This document shows, one piece after another, positions 49,688 through 57,985 of a stretch of 64,000 nt of DNA. The notes under the pieces are model-generated. The model was given only the letters and a program-made list of their open reading frames with translations, had not been told where the DNA came from and did not search any database. Both the position numbers and the translations under genes were made by a program. The stretch comes from Scleromatobacter humisilvae (lineage in GTDB: Bacteria > Pseudomonadota > Gammaproteobacteria > Burkholderiales > Burkholderiaceae_C): assembly GCF_023231945.1 (NCBI RefSeq), contig NZ_JAJLJH010000007.1, positions 124,001 through 188,000 on the forward strand. The letters run 5' to 3'. Within the stretch, counting starts at the first letter, position 1; every line of letters starts with the position of its first letter.

Positions 49688-50409
49688 TCCGACCCATCGC
49701 GCTGGCCTTGCTGGCCTGCCTGTCGACGCCCGTCGCCGCCGCGGAAAGCGCCGCCGAGACCGAGCAGGCGCTCAAGGCCGCCACGCAGCAACTGCTGGAC
49801 GCGATCGCGCCCGGCGAGGTCGCGGTGTGGGATCGCTGGCTCGATCCGGCCGTGCTGCAGGTCGACGAGAACGACGTCGTGCGCGGCAAGGCCGAGATCC
49901 TGAAGGAGCTGCAGCCGCTGCCCAAGGGCCTTGTCGGCCACCTGAAGATCGCCGAGTTCCGCCTGGCGCTGGCCGGCGATGTGGCCGTCGTCACGCACGA
50001 GGACGCCGAGGACCTGGACTACTTCGGCCAGATGCTGCTCAGCCGCTTCCGCATGACCGATACCTGGCACCGTACCTCGCAAGGCTGGCGCCTGCTCGGC
50101 TCGCAGGTGTTGGCGGTGCACCAGGATCCGCCGGCGGCGCCGCTGGACGCCGCGACGCTGTGCGGCTACGCCGGACGCTACGTGCTGACGCCGGAGATCT
50201 CGGTGGCCGCGCGCTGCGAAGGCGACCATCTCGTGTTCGTGCGCGCGGGCCGCCCCGATCGCGTCTTCCGCCCGGAGTTGAAGGACCAGTTCTTCGAGCC
50301 GGGCCAGCCGCGCACGCGCCGCCTGTTCCAGCGCGACGCCGGCGGCGCGATCACGGGCTTTGTCGATCGGCGAGAAGAGCGCGATATCCGCTGGACGCGG
50401 GCGCCCTGA
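49684..50409 (+). CDS. Exported NTF2/SnoaL-like domain protein
   Basis: A 241-residue protein with a signal peptide (MIRPIALALLACLSTPVAAAES). Residues about 25-140 fit an NTF2/DUF4440-like fold: LKAATQQLLDAIAPGEVAVWDRWL, VLQVDENDVVRGKAEILKEL, VAVVTHEDAEDLDYFG, and RMTDTWHRTSQGWRLLGSQVLAV. The C-terminal part (LCGYAGRYVLTPEISVAARCEG, LVFVRAGRPDRVFRPELKDQFF) resembles a DUF3471-like barrel. No function is assigned. It is coupled to the AraC gene upstream, and its last 59 bases overlap the convergent acyltransferase gene. Confidence 0.78.
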   Translation: MIRPIALALLACLSTPVAAAESAAETEQALKAATQQLLDAIAPGEVAVWDRWLDPAVLQVDENDVVRGKAEILKELQPLPKGLVGHLKIAEFRLALAGDVAVVTHEDAEDLDYFGQMLLSRFRMTDTWHRTSQGWRLLGSQVLAVHQDPPAAPLDAATLCGYAGRYVLTPEISVAARCEGDHLVFVRAGRPDRVFRPELKDQFFEPGQPRTRRLFQRDAGGAITGFVDRREERDIRWTRAP

Positions 50410-51559
50410 CCGGCGTCGCCGCCTTCGGCGCGAGGCCGAACAGCGGCCGCATCCAGCCCACGCGGCGCACGATCTCGAAGCTCGCGAAGCAGATCGCCAC
50501 CGTCGCGGCGACCAGCAGCGGGCCTTCGACCAGCGGACGCAACCCGAGCGGCTTCATGAAGTGCGCGAGCAGCACGATGGCCGTCTGGTGCACGATGTAG
50601 AACGGAAAGATCGCCTCGGTCAGGTAGCGCCGCGCGCGCGAGTCGGCCGGGTTCCACTGGCGCGCGAAGCCGAGCGCGGCCACGATGGCGCACCACTGGT
50701 CGAGCGAATAGAAGACGCGCTGGGCCTGGCGCAGCCAGTCCAGCGACTGGAGTTCGTCGTAGCGGACGTTCCAGGTCTCGACGACGGCATAGCCGGCCAG
50801 CGCCAGCGCGAGCGCGATCCAGCGCTGGCGGCGGATCTCCTCCCACACGCCGGTCTCGCGCGCCAGCAGCAGGCCCAGCGCGAAGACGCTGAAGTACTGG
50901 GCGTGCATGTACCAGTCGTCGACCAGCATGTGGGTGTCGGGGAAGCGCGCCACCAGCGCGATGCGCAGGGCCGCGAGCCACGCCACCGGCAGCGCGATCA
51001 GCCAGGGCCCGCGCAGGCGCTTCGCGACGGCCGCGCCCAGGCGGTCGATGTGGCGCTGCGGGATCGCCCACCAGGCGAGGGCCGCCGCCATCGTGTAGCA
51101 CCACAGGTAGGCGACGAACCACAGGTGGTTGTACGTCGGGATGCGCAGGCAGTCCTCGCGGCAGAAGCCGCCGTAGCCGCTCGCGTACAGCGACATGAAG
51201 TGCAGATACCCGTCGTGGTACCCGACCGCCTCGGTCACCTCGGCCCAGGATTGCGGCGGCACGATCAGCCACACGCCGACCGCCAGCGGGATCAGCAGGC
51301 GTTGGGTGCGCGAGCGAACGAAGCCGGTCGACGACTTCGCGTGCAGGAACGCGGTCGCACAGCCGGAGACGAAGAACAGCAGGCTCAGCCGCCATGGCGA
51401 GCTGAGCATCATCAGCGGCTCGATCGTGTGCGAGGCGAACGGCGACTTCACGTGCCAGCCCCAGGTTACGTAGTACATGCCCACGTGGAAGAAGATCAGA
51501 ACGCCGAAGGCGAGGATGCGCACCCAGTCGAGGTCGATGCGGCGGTCGGAGGAAGCCAT
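50351..51559 (-). CDS. Acyltransferase-3 family membrane protein
   Basis: A 402-residue polytopic protein with about ten hydrophobic segments, of the acyltransferase family 3 (MdoC/OafA-like). Opening RIDLDWVRILAFGVLIFFHVGMYY carries the conserved Arg-Asp-Trp and helix-1 His. Further blocks are LLFFVSGCATAFL, TYNHLWFVAYLWCYT, and a late AIFPFYIVHQTAIVLLAHF with the family His. Such proteins acylate or succinylate glucans, lipopolysaccharide or other envelope sugars from the cytoplasmic side. The 3' end overlaps the NTF2-like gene by 59 bases. It is downstream of the LytTR-type two-component genes, on the same strand. Confidence 0.87.
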   Translation of the reverse strand: MASSDRRIDLDWVRILAFGVLIFFHVGMYYVTWGWHVKSPFASHTIEPLMMLSSPWRLSLLFFVSGCATAFLHAKSSTGFVRSRTQRLLIPLAVGVWLIVPPQSWAEVTEAVGYHDGYLHFMSLYASGYGGFCREDCLRIPTYNHLWFVAYLWCYTMAAALAWWAIPQRHIDRLGAAVAKRLRGPWLIALPVAWLAALRIALVARFPDTHMLVDDWYMHAQYFSVFALGLLLARETGVWEEIRRQRWIALALALAGYAVVETWNVRYDELQSLDWLRQAQRVFYSLDQWCAIVAALGFARQWNPADSRARRYLTEAIFPFYIVHQTAIVLLAHFMKPLGLRPLVEGPLLVAATVAICFASFEIVRRVGWMRPLFGLAPKAATPVRAPASSGYRALLADRQSP

Positions 51560-51662
51560 GATGCGCGTCGCGAAGTGGAGATGCGGCCATCGTGTCCGCG
51601 GCCGGCGCGGCGCGCGAGCGGTTTGGGGCGAGCCGCACCTCGCGCGGGGCGAGCGGCGCGCT

Positions 51663-52409
51663 TCAGCGCTTCAGCGCCGCGAGCCACTCGTCGCGATAGC
51701 GGCGCGACAGCCGGATCGTCCGTCCCGACGCGAGCCGCAGCTGCGCGTCGCCGCTGCCCAACGGCTCCAGCGCGAGCACGCGCGCAGGCTGGACGGCGCA
51801 CGAGCGATGCACGCGCACGAAGCGGCGGGCCGCGGGGTGCGCGAGGAAGGCCGCGAGCGTGGTGCGATCGAGCCAGGTGGCCGTCGCGGACTGCAGCTCG
51901 ATGTAGTTGTCGGCCGCGCTGACGCATTCGATGTCGGCCAGCGGCACCCGCCGCATCTCGCCGCGGTCGGCGACAAGCCAGTGGTCGGCGACCGGCTGCA
52001 GCGTGTGCAGGGCGGTCGTCAGGCGCTGGCGTTGTTGCGCGCGCTCGGGCGGCGCGAGGCGCTCGCGCAGGCGTGCGACGCACGCGGCCAGGCGCTCGCG
52101 CGTGAACGGCTTGAGGAGATAGTCGACGGCGTTCAGCTCGAAAGCCTGCACGGCGTACTCGTCGTAGGCGGTCGTGAATGCGACGAGCACGTGCGGCGGC
52201 AGCGCGGCGGCGACCTCCAGGCCGCTGCGTCCGGGCATCTGGATGTCCAGCAGCACCGCGTCGACGGCCTCGGGCTGCGCCTGCACGACCGCCAGCGCCG
52301 CGGCGCCGTCGGCGGCCTCGGCGACGATGCGCACGCCGGCATCGTCGGCCAGGAAGCGGCGCAGCTTGGAGAGCGCCGGGGCCTCGTCGTCGACCAGCAG
52401 CAGGTTCAT
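51663..52409 (-). CDS. LytTR-family response regulator
   Basis: A 248-residue regulator. The receiver domain has LLLVDDEAPALSKLRRFL, Asp55 in DAVLLDIQMPG, ATTAYDEYAVQAFELNA-type Thr region (VAFTTAYDEYAVQ) and Lys in VDYLLKPFTRERL. The C-terminal LytTR DNA-binding domain is shown by DIECVSAADNYIELQ, FVRVHRSCAVQPARVLAL, and LRLASGRTIRLSRRYRDEWLAAL. It overlaps the kinase gene by four bases. LytTR regulators in this group often control envelope genes, and the acyltransferase gene lies just downstream on the same strand. Confidence 0.94.
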   Translation of the reverse strand: MNLLLVDDEAPALSKLRRFLADDAGVRIVAEAADGAAALAVVQAQPEAVDAVLLDIQMPGRSGLEVAAALPPHVLVAFTTAYDEYAVQAFELNAVDYLLKPFTRERLAACVARLRERLAPPERAQQRQRLTTALHTLQPVADHWLVADRGEMRRVPLADIECVSAADNYIELQSATATWLDRTTLAAFLAHPAARRFVRVHRSCAVQPARVLALEPLGSGDAQLRLASGRTIRLSRRYRDEWLAALKR

Positions 52410-53479
52410 GCGGGCGCCCTCGCGCGCGCGGGCAGCGTGACGCGCACGCGCGTGCGGCCGTCCTCGCGTTGCAGCGCGATACCCGCGGCGTCGCCGTGCA
52501 GCGTCGCGAGGCGGGCGCGGGCGTTGGCCAGGCCGGTGCCGCCGGATTGCTCGGTCAGCGGAGCGTCGCCGGTGTCGACGATGTCGATGCGCAACTGGCC
52601 GTCGACCACGTCGGCCGAGACCGCCACGTCCGCACCCGCCGTGCTGCGCGCCACGCCGTGCTTGACGGCGTTCTCGACCGGCGCCATCAGCAGCAGCGTC
52701 GGGACGATGCAGCGCGCGGCGGCCTCGGAGATCTCGATGCGCGAGCGCAGCCGCTCGCCGAAGCGCTGCCGCATGATCGACAGGAACGGTTCGACCCAGC
52801 GCATCTCCTGCGCCAGCGTGTGCTCGGCGACGTTGGCCGCGCTGATGGACTGGCGCAGCAGGTCGGCCAGCTCGGCGAGGATGCGGTCGGCGCGCTCGAC
52901 GTCCTCGTGCATCACCGACGAGATCAGGTTGAGCGTGTTGAACAGGAAGTGCGGCTGGATCTGCTCCTGCAGCCGCGCGAGCCGCGCCTCCGCCAGGTGC
53001 GCGTTGAGGCGCTCGACCTCCGCGGCCTGGCGCTGCTCGCGCCGGAACGATCGCCAGCCCATCGACAGGCCCAGCACCAGCGTGTACGTGACGACGTCCT
53101 TGGCGCTCTCGTAGCCGAGCACCGAATCGAGGCTGCCGGGGTCGTAGTGGAGGCCGGCCAGCGCATAGACCGCATACCGGATGCCGTACATGAGCGCCGA
53201 GTGCGCCGCCGAGAACACCACCAACCCGGCGAGGTAGGCCGCGATGCGTGCGGCCATGCCCACGTGCCGCGAGAGCAGGGCGTCGTTGAGGCGGTAGACC
53301 GCGAGCGCGAGGATGCCGGCGGTCACGCTGCCCGATATCTCCCAGAGGAAGGGCTCCCACGGATACGGGCCGCCGCCGCGCACGTAGTGCTGCCACTCCG
53401 CGAGCGAGAAGAACAGGCCGACGCCCAGCCAGAAGGCGGCGTAGGCCAGCCAGGGCAGCAGGCGCGAGGCGGATCTCAT
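52406..53479 (-). CDS. LytS-type sensor histidine kinase
   Basis: A 357-residue kinase. Four hydrophobic helices lie in residues about 7-155. The His_kinase domain reads EVERLNAHLAEARLARLQEQIQ then PHFLFNTLNLISSVMH, with the phospho-acceptor His in IQPHFLFN. The ATP-binding part is LLMAPVENAVKHGVARS (N box), VDTGDAPLTEQSGGTGLANARARL (G boxes). The start at MRSASRLLPW was chosen; a longer in-frame extension is not family-like. It is coupled to the LytTR regulator. The start lies 52 bases from the divergent acyltransferase (PlsC-like) gene. Confidence 0.93.
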   Translation of the reverse strand: MRSASRLLPWLAYAAFWLGVGLFFSLAEWQHYVRGGGPYPWEPFLWEISGSVTAGILALAVYRLNDALLSRHVGMAARIAAYLAGLVVFSAAHSALMYGIRYAVYALAGLHYDPGSLDSVLGYESAKDVVTYTLVLGLSMGWRSFRREQRQAAEVERLNAHLAEARLARLQEQIQPHFLFNTLNLISSVMHEDVERADRILAELADLLRQSISAANVAEHTLAQEMRWVEPFLSIMRQRFGERLRSRIEISEAAARCIVPTLLLMAPVENAVKHGVARSTAGADVAVSADVVDGQLRIDIVDTGDAPLTEQSGGTGLANARARLATLHGDAAGIALQREDGRTRVRVTLPARARAPA

Positions 53480-53531
53480 GCCCGTATTTGACGACGGAAT
53501 CGGCCCGCGCAGTCCATCTACACTGGCGCCC

Positions 53532-54158
53532 ATGAACAAAGCCGACGCAATGGGCTTCGTGCTGGCGGCCGTCGCGCGGCTGATCACCGGCGCGCAAGGC
53601 CACTGGAAGGGCGTCCCGCCGAAGGCGGAACAGCGCATCTATTTCGCCAACCACCAGAGCCATCTCGACTGGGTGCTCGTCTGGGCCACGCTTCCCGCCG
53701 ACCTGCGCGCGCAGACCCGCCCGATCGCCGCCGCCGACTACTGGACGAAGACGCCCCTGAAGCACTGGATCACGCGCGAGGTGTTCCGCGCGGTGTACGT
53801 GGATCGCGAGCGCAAGGAGGGCGGCGGCGATCCGCTCGCGCCGCTGATCGCCGCGCTCGAACAGGGCGACTCGCTGGTGATCTTCCCGGAAGGCACGCGC
53901 GGCAACACCGGGATGCCGCAGGACTTCAAGAGCGGCATCTTCCGGCTCGCGCGGCAGTTCCCCGGCGTGCAGCTGATCCCGTGCTGGATCGACAACGTGC
54001 AGCGCGTGATGCCCAAGGGCGAAGTGGTGCCGGTGCCCATCCTGTGCACCGTCACGTTCGGCGCGCCGTGCAACCTCGCGGCCGACGAACCGAAGGCCAC
54101 GTTCCTGAAGCGCGCGCGCGACGCCGTGATCGCGCTGAAGCCGGGCGGTGCCGCATGA
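53532..54158 (+). CDS. PlsC-like 1-acylglycerol-3-phosphate acyltransferase
   Basis: A 208-residue acyltransferase. The catalytic motif NHQSHLDW (His and Asp at 41 and 46) is in the usual N-terminal place. FPEGTRGNTG (phosphate-binding) follows at about 117, and PCWIDNVQRVMPKGE matches the third family block. It transfers acyl chains to lysophosphatidate or a similar acceptor at the membrane. There is an N-terminal hydrophobic segment (about 6-20). It is followed by a CdsA-like gene, so the pair could supply a separate CDP-lipid branch. Confidence 0.87.
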   Translation: MNKADAMGFVLAAVARLITGAQGHWKGVPPKAEQRIYFANHQSHLDWVLVWATLPADLRAQTRPIAAADYWTKTPLKHWITREVFRAVYVDRERKEGGGDPLAPLIAALEQGDSLVIFPEGTRGNTGMPQDFKSGIFRLARQFPGVQLIPCWIDNVQRVMPKGEVVPVPILCTVTFGAPCNLAADEPKATFLKRARDAVIALKPGGAA

Positions 54159-54216
54159 GCGACGCACGGCCGCCCGAAGGCGATCGCCCCGCAGCCGCAA
54201 GGCGGAGGGCATTCCG

Positions 54217-55191
54217 ATGAAGTACCTGCAATCGCTCACCGCGACTCAGCAGATCGGCCTGCTGTTCCTGATCCTGTTCGGCGGGCTGCTGCTGGTGTCC
54301 GCCGGCGCGGTCTTCGTCGCGATGCGCGACAAGTCCGAGCAGAACGACCACGGCCTGACGAAGTTCGCCGCCGACCTGCGCGCCACGTGGGTCGGCGCGC
54401 TCGTGTTCTGGCTCGCATGGGTGTCGGGCGCGGCCGGCGCGACGATCCTGTTCGCGCTGTTCTCGTTCCTGGCACTGCGCGAATTCGTCACGCTCATGCA
54501 GACACGACGCGCCGACCACCGCAGCCTGCTGCTGGCGTTCTTCGTCGTGCTGCCGGTGCAGTACGTGCTCGCGGGCAGCCGCAGTTTCGACCTGTTCACG
54601 GTGTTCATCCCGGTCTACGTGTTCCTCGCGATTCCCGTGCTGAGCGCGCTCGGCGGCGATCCGCTGCGCTTCCTGGAGCGCAACGCGAAGATCCAGTGGG
54701 GCGTGATGGTGTGCGTGTTCGGCCTGTCGCACGCGCCGGCGCTGCTGCTGCTGGACTTCCCGCGCGCGCACGACCGCGGCGCGTTCCTCGTGTTCTTCCT
54801 GGTCGTCGTCACGGTGGCTGCGCAGATGCTGGAGCGCTTCATCAGCGAACACATGCGGCGGCGTCCGGTGGCGAGGCACATCGACCGCGACTTCGGCCTG
54901 CGCGCCTGGGCGCTCGCGTGCCTGGGCGCGGCCGTCGTCGGCGGGCTGCTGTTCTGGATCACGCCGTTCAAGCTGCCCCAGGCGATGGTGATGGCGCTGA
55001 TCGCCGCCGCCGCGGGCACGCTGGGCGAGTTCGTGATGACGGCCCTCAAGCGCGACGCGGGCGTCAACTACTGGGGCAACTCGGGCCAGGTGACGGGCGC
55101 GGTCGGGCTGCTCGACCGCGTCGCGCCGCTGTGCTTCGCGGCGCCCGTCTTCTTCCATTCGGTGCGCTGGTACTTCCAGCTCAGGTCATGA
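54217..55191 (+). CDS. CdsA-like phosphatidate cytidylyltransferase, atypical signature
   Basis: A 324-residue membrane protein with about eight helices, of the CDP-diglyceride synthase group. The characteristic C-terminal region is present in position ([19 protein letters not shown], then [21 protein letters not shown]), but key acidic positions differ: after KR (278-279) the expected Lys-Asp reads Asn-Tyr (284-285), the GHGG loop reads QVTG, and the Asp of the DRxD end is replaced (DRVA at 300-303). The enzyme normally makes CDP-diacylglycerol from CTP and phosphatidate. Activity here is uncertain. It is 58 bases after the PlsC-like gene and overlaps the start of ruvC by four bases. Confidence 0.83.
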   Translation: MKYLQSLTATQQIGLLFLILFGGLLLVSAGAVFVAMRDKSEQNDHGLTKFAADLRATWVGALVFWLAWVSGAAGATILFALFSFLALREFVTLMQTRRADHRSLLLAFFVVLPVQYVLAGSRSFDLFTVFIPVYVFLAIPVLSALGGDPLRFLERNAKIQWGVMVCVFGLSHAPALLLLDFPRAHDRGAFLVFFLVVVTVAAQMLERFISEHMRRRPVARHIDRDFGLRAWALACLGAAVVGGLLFWITPFKLPQAMVMALIAAAAGTLGEFVMTALKRDAGVNYWGNSGQVTGAVGLLDRVAPLCFAAPVFFHSVRWYFQLRS

Positions 55192-55739
55192 TCCGCATCC
55201 TTGGCATCGACCCCGGACTGCGCACGACGGGCTTCGGCGTGATCGAGTGCGACGGCCCGAAGCTGCACTACGTCGCCAGCGGCACGATCAGCACGACGAA
55301 GCACGAGCTCGGCGACCTGCCGGGCCGCATCAAGGTGCTGTTCGAGGGCGTGCGCGAGGTCGTGCAGCGCTACGCGCCGCAGCAGGCCGCGATGGAGATC
55401 GTGTTCGTCAACGTCAACCCGCAGAGCACGCTGCTGCTGGGCCAGGCGCGCGGCGCGGCGATGGCGGCGCTCGTGTCGGCCGACCTGCCCGTGTCGGAAT
55501 ACACCGCCGTGCAGATGAAGAAGGGCGTCGTCGGCCACGGCCAGGCGAAGAAGGAACAGGTGCAGGAGATGGTTGCGCGCCTGCTCGCGCTGCCGGGCCT
55601 GCCGGGCAAGGACGCCGCCGACGCGCTCGGGCTGGCGATCATGCACGCCCACGCGGGCCACACCATGGCCGCGCTGGCCGCCGCCACCCCCCTGTCTCGC
55701 AGGCAGCACGCGCAATACCGCGGCGGTCGTACATACTGA
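55188..55739 (+). CDS. ruvC: Crossover junction endodeoxyribonuclease RuvC
   Basis: A 183-residue Holliday-junction resolvase. The four acidic active-site residues are in place: Asp in [14 protein letters not shown], Glu in [13 protein letters not shown], and two Asp in [34 protein letters not shown] matches the conserved DNA-binding core. It cuts Holliday junctions together with RuvAB. ruvA and ruvB are not in the window, and ruvC is separated from purH, unlike the common order. Its start overlaps the CdsA-like gene by four bases, so it is translationally tied to a lipid gene. Confidence 0.96.
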   Translation: MIRILGIDPGLRTTGFGVIECDGPKLHYVASGTISTTKHELGDLPGRIKVLFEGVREVVQRYAPQQAAMEIVFVNVNPQSTLLLGQARGAAMAALVSADLPVSEYTAVQMKKGVVGHGQAKKEQVQEMVARLLALPGLPGKDAADALGLAIMHAHAGHTMAALAAATPLSRRQHAQYRGGRTY

Positions 55740-55768
55740 CGCCCGGACCCCTTTTTCCCCGAGACCCC

Positions 55769-56233
55769 ATGGCCGACGCAACTCCCTACTTCGGAATCGC
55801 CCCCTTCGTGCTGGGCATGAGCCGCGACCTCGTGCGCGCCGCCGCCGGCAAGCCCGACTCGGTCGAGACGTCCAGCGACGACGACGGCGGCGCCGTCGAG
55901 ACCTGGTTCTACCAGGGCGGTGAGATCGAGCTCGAGTTCGAGGCCGTCCCCGACTCCAAGCTCGAGTCGATCACCGCCTGGTCGGCCGACACCACCGTCA
56001 ACGGCGTGGCCATCATCGGCTGCGAACTCGCCGACCTCCCGCGCCTGGCGCGAGAGGCCGACATCCACGACCTCGAGTTCACCGACGACTTCGCCGAGTC
56101 CGGCCAGTGCTTCCAGAGCGAGCAGCACGGGCTCATGTTCTGGGTCGCCAAGGGCAAGGTCGTCAACCTGACGATCTTCCCGCGCTTCGACGACAGCGGC
56201 GAGGAGCCGCAGTGGCCCGCGGGCGACGAATGA
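55769..56233 (+). CDS. Hypothetical acidic protein
   Basis: A 154-residue acidic protein (Asp/Glu-rich) with no signal peptide or membrane helix: ATPYFGIAPFVLGMSRDLVRAA, ETWFYQGGEIELEFEAVPDSKL, IIGCELADLPRLAREADIHDLEF and GLMFWVAKGKVVNLTIFPRF. The strand-rich pattern with WFYQGG..LEFE suggests a small BamE-like or immunity-like fold, but I cannot assign a family. It starts 29 bases after ruvC, and its stop overlaps the start of the lipoprotein gene (ATGA), so the two are an expressed pair. Confidence 0.7.
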   Translation: MADATPYFGIAPFVLGMSRDLVRAAAGKPDSVETSSDDDGGAVETWFYQGGEIELEFEAVPDSKLESITAWSADTTVNGVAIIGCELADLPRLAREADIHDLEFTDDFAESGQCFQSEQHGLMFWVAKGKVVNLTIFPRFDDSGEEPQWPAGDE

Positions 56234-56592
56234 GGGCGCTCGCGCTGGCCGCGGCCATCGGCGCGGCGCTCGCCGGATGCACCTTGTGGCCGGTCGCGCC
56301 GCCGCAGCTGCCCGCGCCGGTGGCCGTGCACGTCAGCCAGCGAGGCAGCACCGCGGAGCGCGACTTCGCAGCCGACAGCGAAGAGGCACGCCGCCTGAAG
56401 GCCTGGGTCGACGCCAATCACGACGGCTGGATGCCGCTGCTGTACACGCCGATGATGGGTGACGCGCTGCATGTCGACGCGGGCAGCCTCCATCTGGAGT
56501 TCTACGGCAACACCGTGCTGCTGTCGTTGCCTGAAGGCGGCTTCAACACGAAGTCGGTCGCGCCGTCGGACTACGCGTTCCTGCGCCCCTAG
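56230..56592 (+). CDS. Small lipoprotein of unknown function
   Basis: A 120-residue lipoprotein: MRALALAAAIGAALAGCTLW with lipobox LAGC (Cys17), then a Pro-rich linker and a mature part RLKAWVDANHDGWMPLLYTPM, LHLEFYGNTVLLSLPEGGF. I do not recognise the family. Its start overlaps the stop of the acidic-protein gene upstream. It probably anchors to the periplasmic face of a membrane. There is no obvious terminator in the 50-base spacer after it. Confidence 0.7.
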   Translation: MRALALAAAIGAALAGCTLWPVAPPQLPAPVAVHVSQRGSTAERDFAADSEEARRLKAWVDANHDGWMPLLYTPMMGDALHVDAGSLHLEFYGNTVLLSLPEGGFNTKSVAPSDYAFLRP

Positions 56593-56642
56593 GTGCGTTC
56601 CTGCAAGCGCGATCGCGGCCGCATGCATTAAGCTCGCCCGCG

Positions 56643-57569
56643 ATGTCGCATCCACCCGCCCGCACCGATCTCGCCTGCCGCAACTGCGGCGCGCAGGCCC
56701 CGTCGAAGTTCTGCCCCGACTGCGGGCAGGAGACGACGCTGCATCCGCCCACGCTGGGCGAGTTCCTGCACGAGTTCGTCGGCCACTACGTGGCGCTCGA
56801 GGGCGAGCTGTGGCGCACGCTATGGGTGCTGCTGCGCCGGCCGGGCCGGCTCACGCGCGAATACCTCGACGGCCGCCGCCGCCGCTACGTGCTGCCGCTG
56901 CGGCTGTATCTGACGGCCAGCTTCCTGTTCTTCCTCGTCCTCAAGCTGACGGCCGGCAGCCTCGCGCCCGATACGCACGTGCTGGTCGGCCAGCGCCAGG
57001 TGACGCTGGCGCAGTTCAAGGCGGAGGCCGCGGCCGAGGCGGCAGCCAAGGCCTCCGGCGCCACGCCGGCCACCCACCATGGTCCGATGGAGCGCGCGCA
57101 TCCGAACTGCGGCGGCGCCAGCCAGCCGGCCTGCGGCCGCATCGTCGGCATCCTCGATCGCGGCCTCGCGGAATTGCAGGAGCATCCGCAGGAGTCGATG
57201 GAGCACATGCGCACCCACTTCCTCGGCTGGGCGCCGTACGCGATCTTCGTGCTGCTGCCGGCCTTCGCGGGCCTCATGCAGCTGGCCTATCTCGGCCGCC
57301 GCATGACCTATGGCGAGCACTTCGTGTTCAGCCTGCACCTGCACGCGTTCTGGTTCCTCGCGTTGCTGGTGATCGCGCTGCTGCCCGACAGCGTGTCCGG
57401 GATCGTGTGGCTCGCCGTGCCGGCCTACGGCACCTGGGCGATGCGGGAGACCTACGGCGGGCGCTGGCTGCCCACCGTGCTGCGGGCCGTGCTGGTCAGC
57501 GTGATCTACGGCGTCGTCCTGGGCGTTGCGCTGCTGGCGCTGGGCACGGCACTGCTCGCGTCCGCCTGA
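56643..57569 (+). CDS. DUF3667 family membrane protein with zinc ribbon
   Basis: A 308-residue protein. An N-terminal zinc ribbon (C12-x2-C15 and C24-x2-C27 in CRNCGAQAPSKFCPDCGQ) is followed by LGEFLHEFVGHYVALEGELWRTLW, the DUF3667 signature, and GRLTREYLDGRRRRYVLPLRLYL leading into the first membrane helix. Four or more further helices fill the second half. A middle segment (about 100-180) is likely extracytoplasmic, with His, Cys and charged residues. Function is unknown. The spacer after it holds the operator-containing promoter of the ArsR gene. Confidence 0.86.
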   Translation: MSHPPARTDLACRNCGAQAPSKFCPDCGQETTLHPPTLGEFLHEFVGHYVALEGELWRTLWVLLRRPGRLTREYLDGRRRRYVLPLRLYLTASFLFFLVLKLTAGSLAPDTHVLVGQRQVTLAQFKAEAAAEAAAKASGATPATHHGPMERAHPNCGGASQPACGRIVGILDRGLAELQEHPQESMEHMRTHFLGWAPYAIFVLLPAFAGLMQLAYLGRRMTYGEHFVFSLHLHAFWFLALLVIALLPDSVSGIVWLAVPAYGTWAMRETYGGRWLPTVLRAVLVSVIYGVVLGVALLALGTALLASA

Positions 57570-57607
57570 GCCTTCCCTCGGCAATCGCGCATCGGCGCTG
57601 ATACGTC

Positions 57608-57636
57608 TTGCTTTCGTTTCACCTGTCAGATATTAT
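57608..57636 (+). promoter_or_regulatory. Promoter of the ArsR operon
   Basis: TTGCTT (57608-57613), an exact 17-base spacer, and TATTAT (57631-57636). The predicted transcription start is at or next to 57643, the first base of the GTG start codon, so the transcript may be leaderless. The promoter is embedded in an inverted repeat (57617-57648). Confidence 0.65.
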
Positions 57637-57648
57637 TGACACGTGAAA
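57617..57648 (+). promoter_or_regulatory. Inverted-repeat operator overlapping the -10 and the start codon
   Basis: TTTCACCTGTCA (57617-57628) and TGACACGTGAAA (57637-57648) are inverse copies at 11 of 12 positions around GATATTAT. The repeat covers the -10 hexamer, likely start of transcription and the GTG start. This is the typical size of an ArsR-dimer operator, suggesting autoregulation. Confidence 0.7.
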
Positions 57649-57975
57649 TCGAAGAACGCGATTCCTGACGGCGACCGGCTGCTGGCGATGCTGGCGGCGC
57701 TCTCCAGTCCGCACCGCCTGCGCATCGTCGCGGCGCTGCAGGCGGGCGGGCGCAACTACGTGAGCCAGATGGCGCGCGAGCTGGGCATCAGCCGGCCGCT
57801 GCTGCACCTGCACCTGCAGAAGCTGGAGGACGCCGGCCTCGTCACCAGCCAGCTGGAACTCTCGGCGGACGGCAAGGCGCTCAACTACTTCGAGGTCGTC
57901 GATTTCACGATCGAACTCTCGCCGGCCGCCATCGCGCAGGCCGCCGCGTCCCTGACGAACCCCACCGACAACTAG
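57643..57975 (+). CDS. ArsR-family transcriptional regulator (GTG start, possibly leaderless)
   Basis: A 110-residue winged-helix protein. ALSSPHRLRIVAALQAGGRNYV then SQMARELGISRPLLHLHLQKLEDAGLV is a clear ArsR-type HTH; the wing follows (TSQLELSADGKALNYFEVVDF). No metal-binding Cys pair is visible, so it may respond to a non-metal cue. The start is GTG at 57643, giving MKSKNAIPDGDRL; no ribosome-binding site lies upstream because the promoter directly abuts it. The gene leads a run of three membrane-protein genes transcribed together. An operator overlaps the promoter and start. Confidence 0.88.
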   Translation: MKSKNAIPDGDRLLAMLAALSSPHRLRIVAALQAGGRNYVSQMARELGISRPLLHLHLQKLEDAGLVTSQLELSADGKALNYFEVVDFTIELSPAAIAQAAASLTNPTDN

Positions 57976-57985
57976 AGGTGTGCCC

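Noticed and set aside
54155-54220. 21-codon frame beginning [12 protein letters not shown] between the PlsC-like and CdsA-like genes
   Set aside because: Very short, overlaps both neighbours' ends, Arg/Ala-rich as expected from chance in GC-rich DNA; could be a coupling leader but nothing supports a product.
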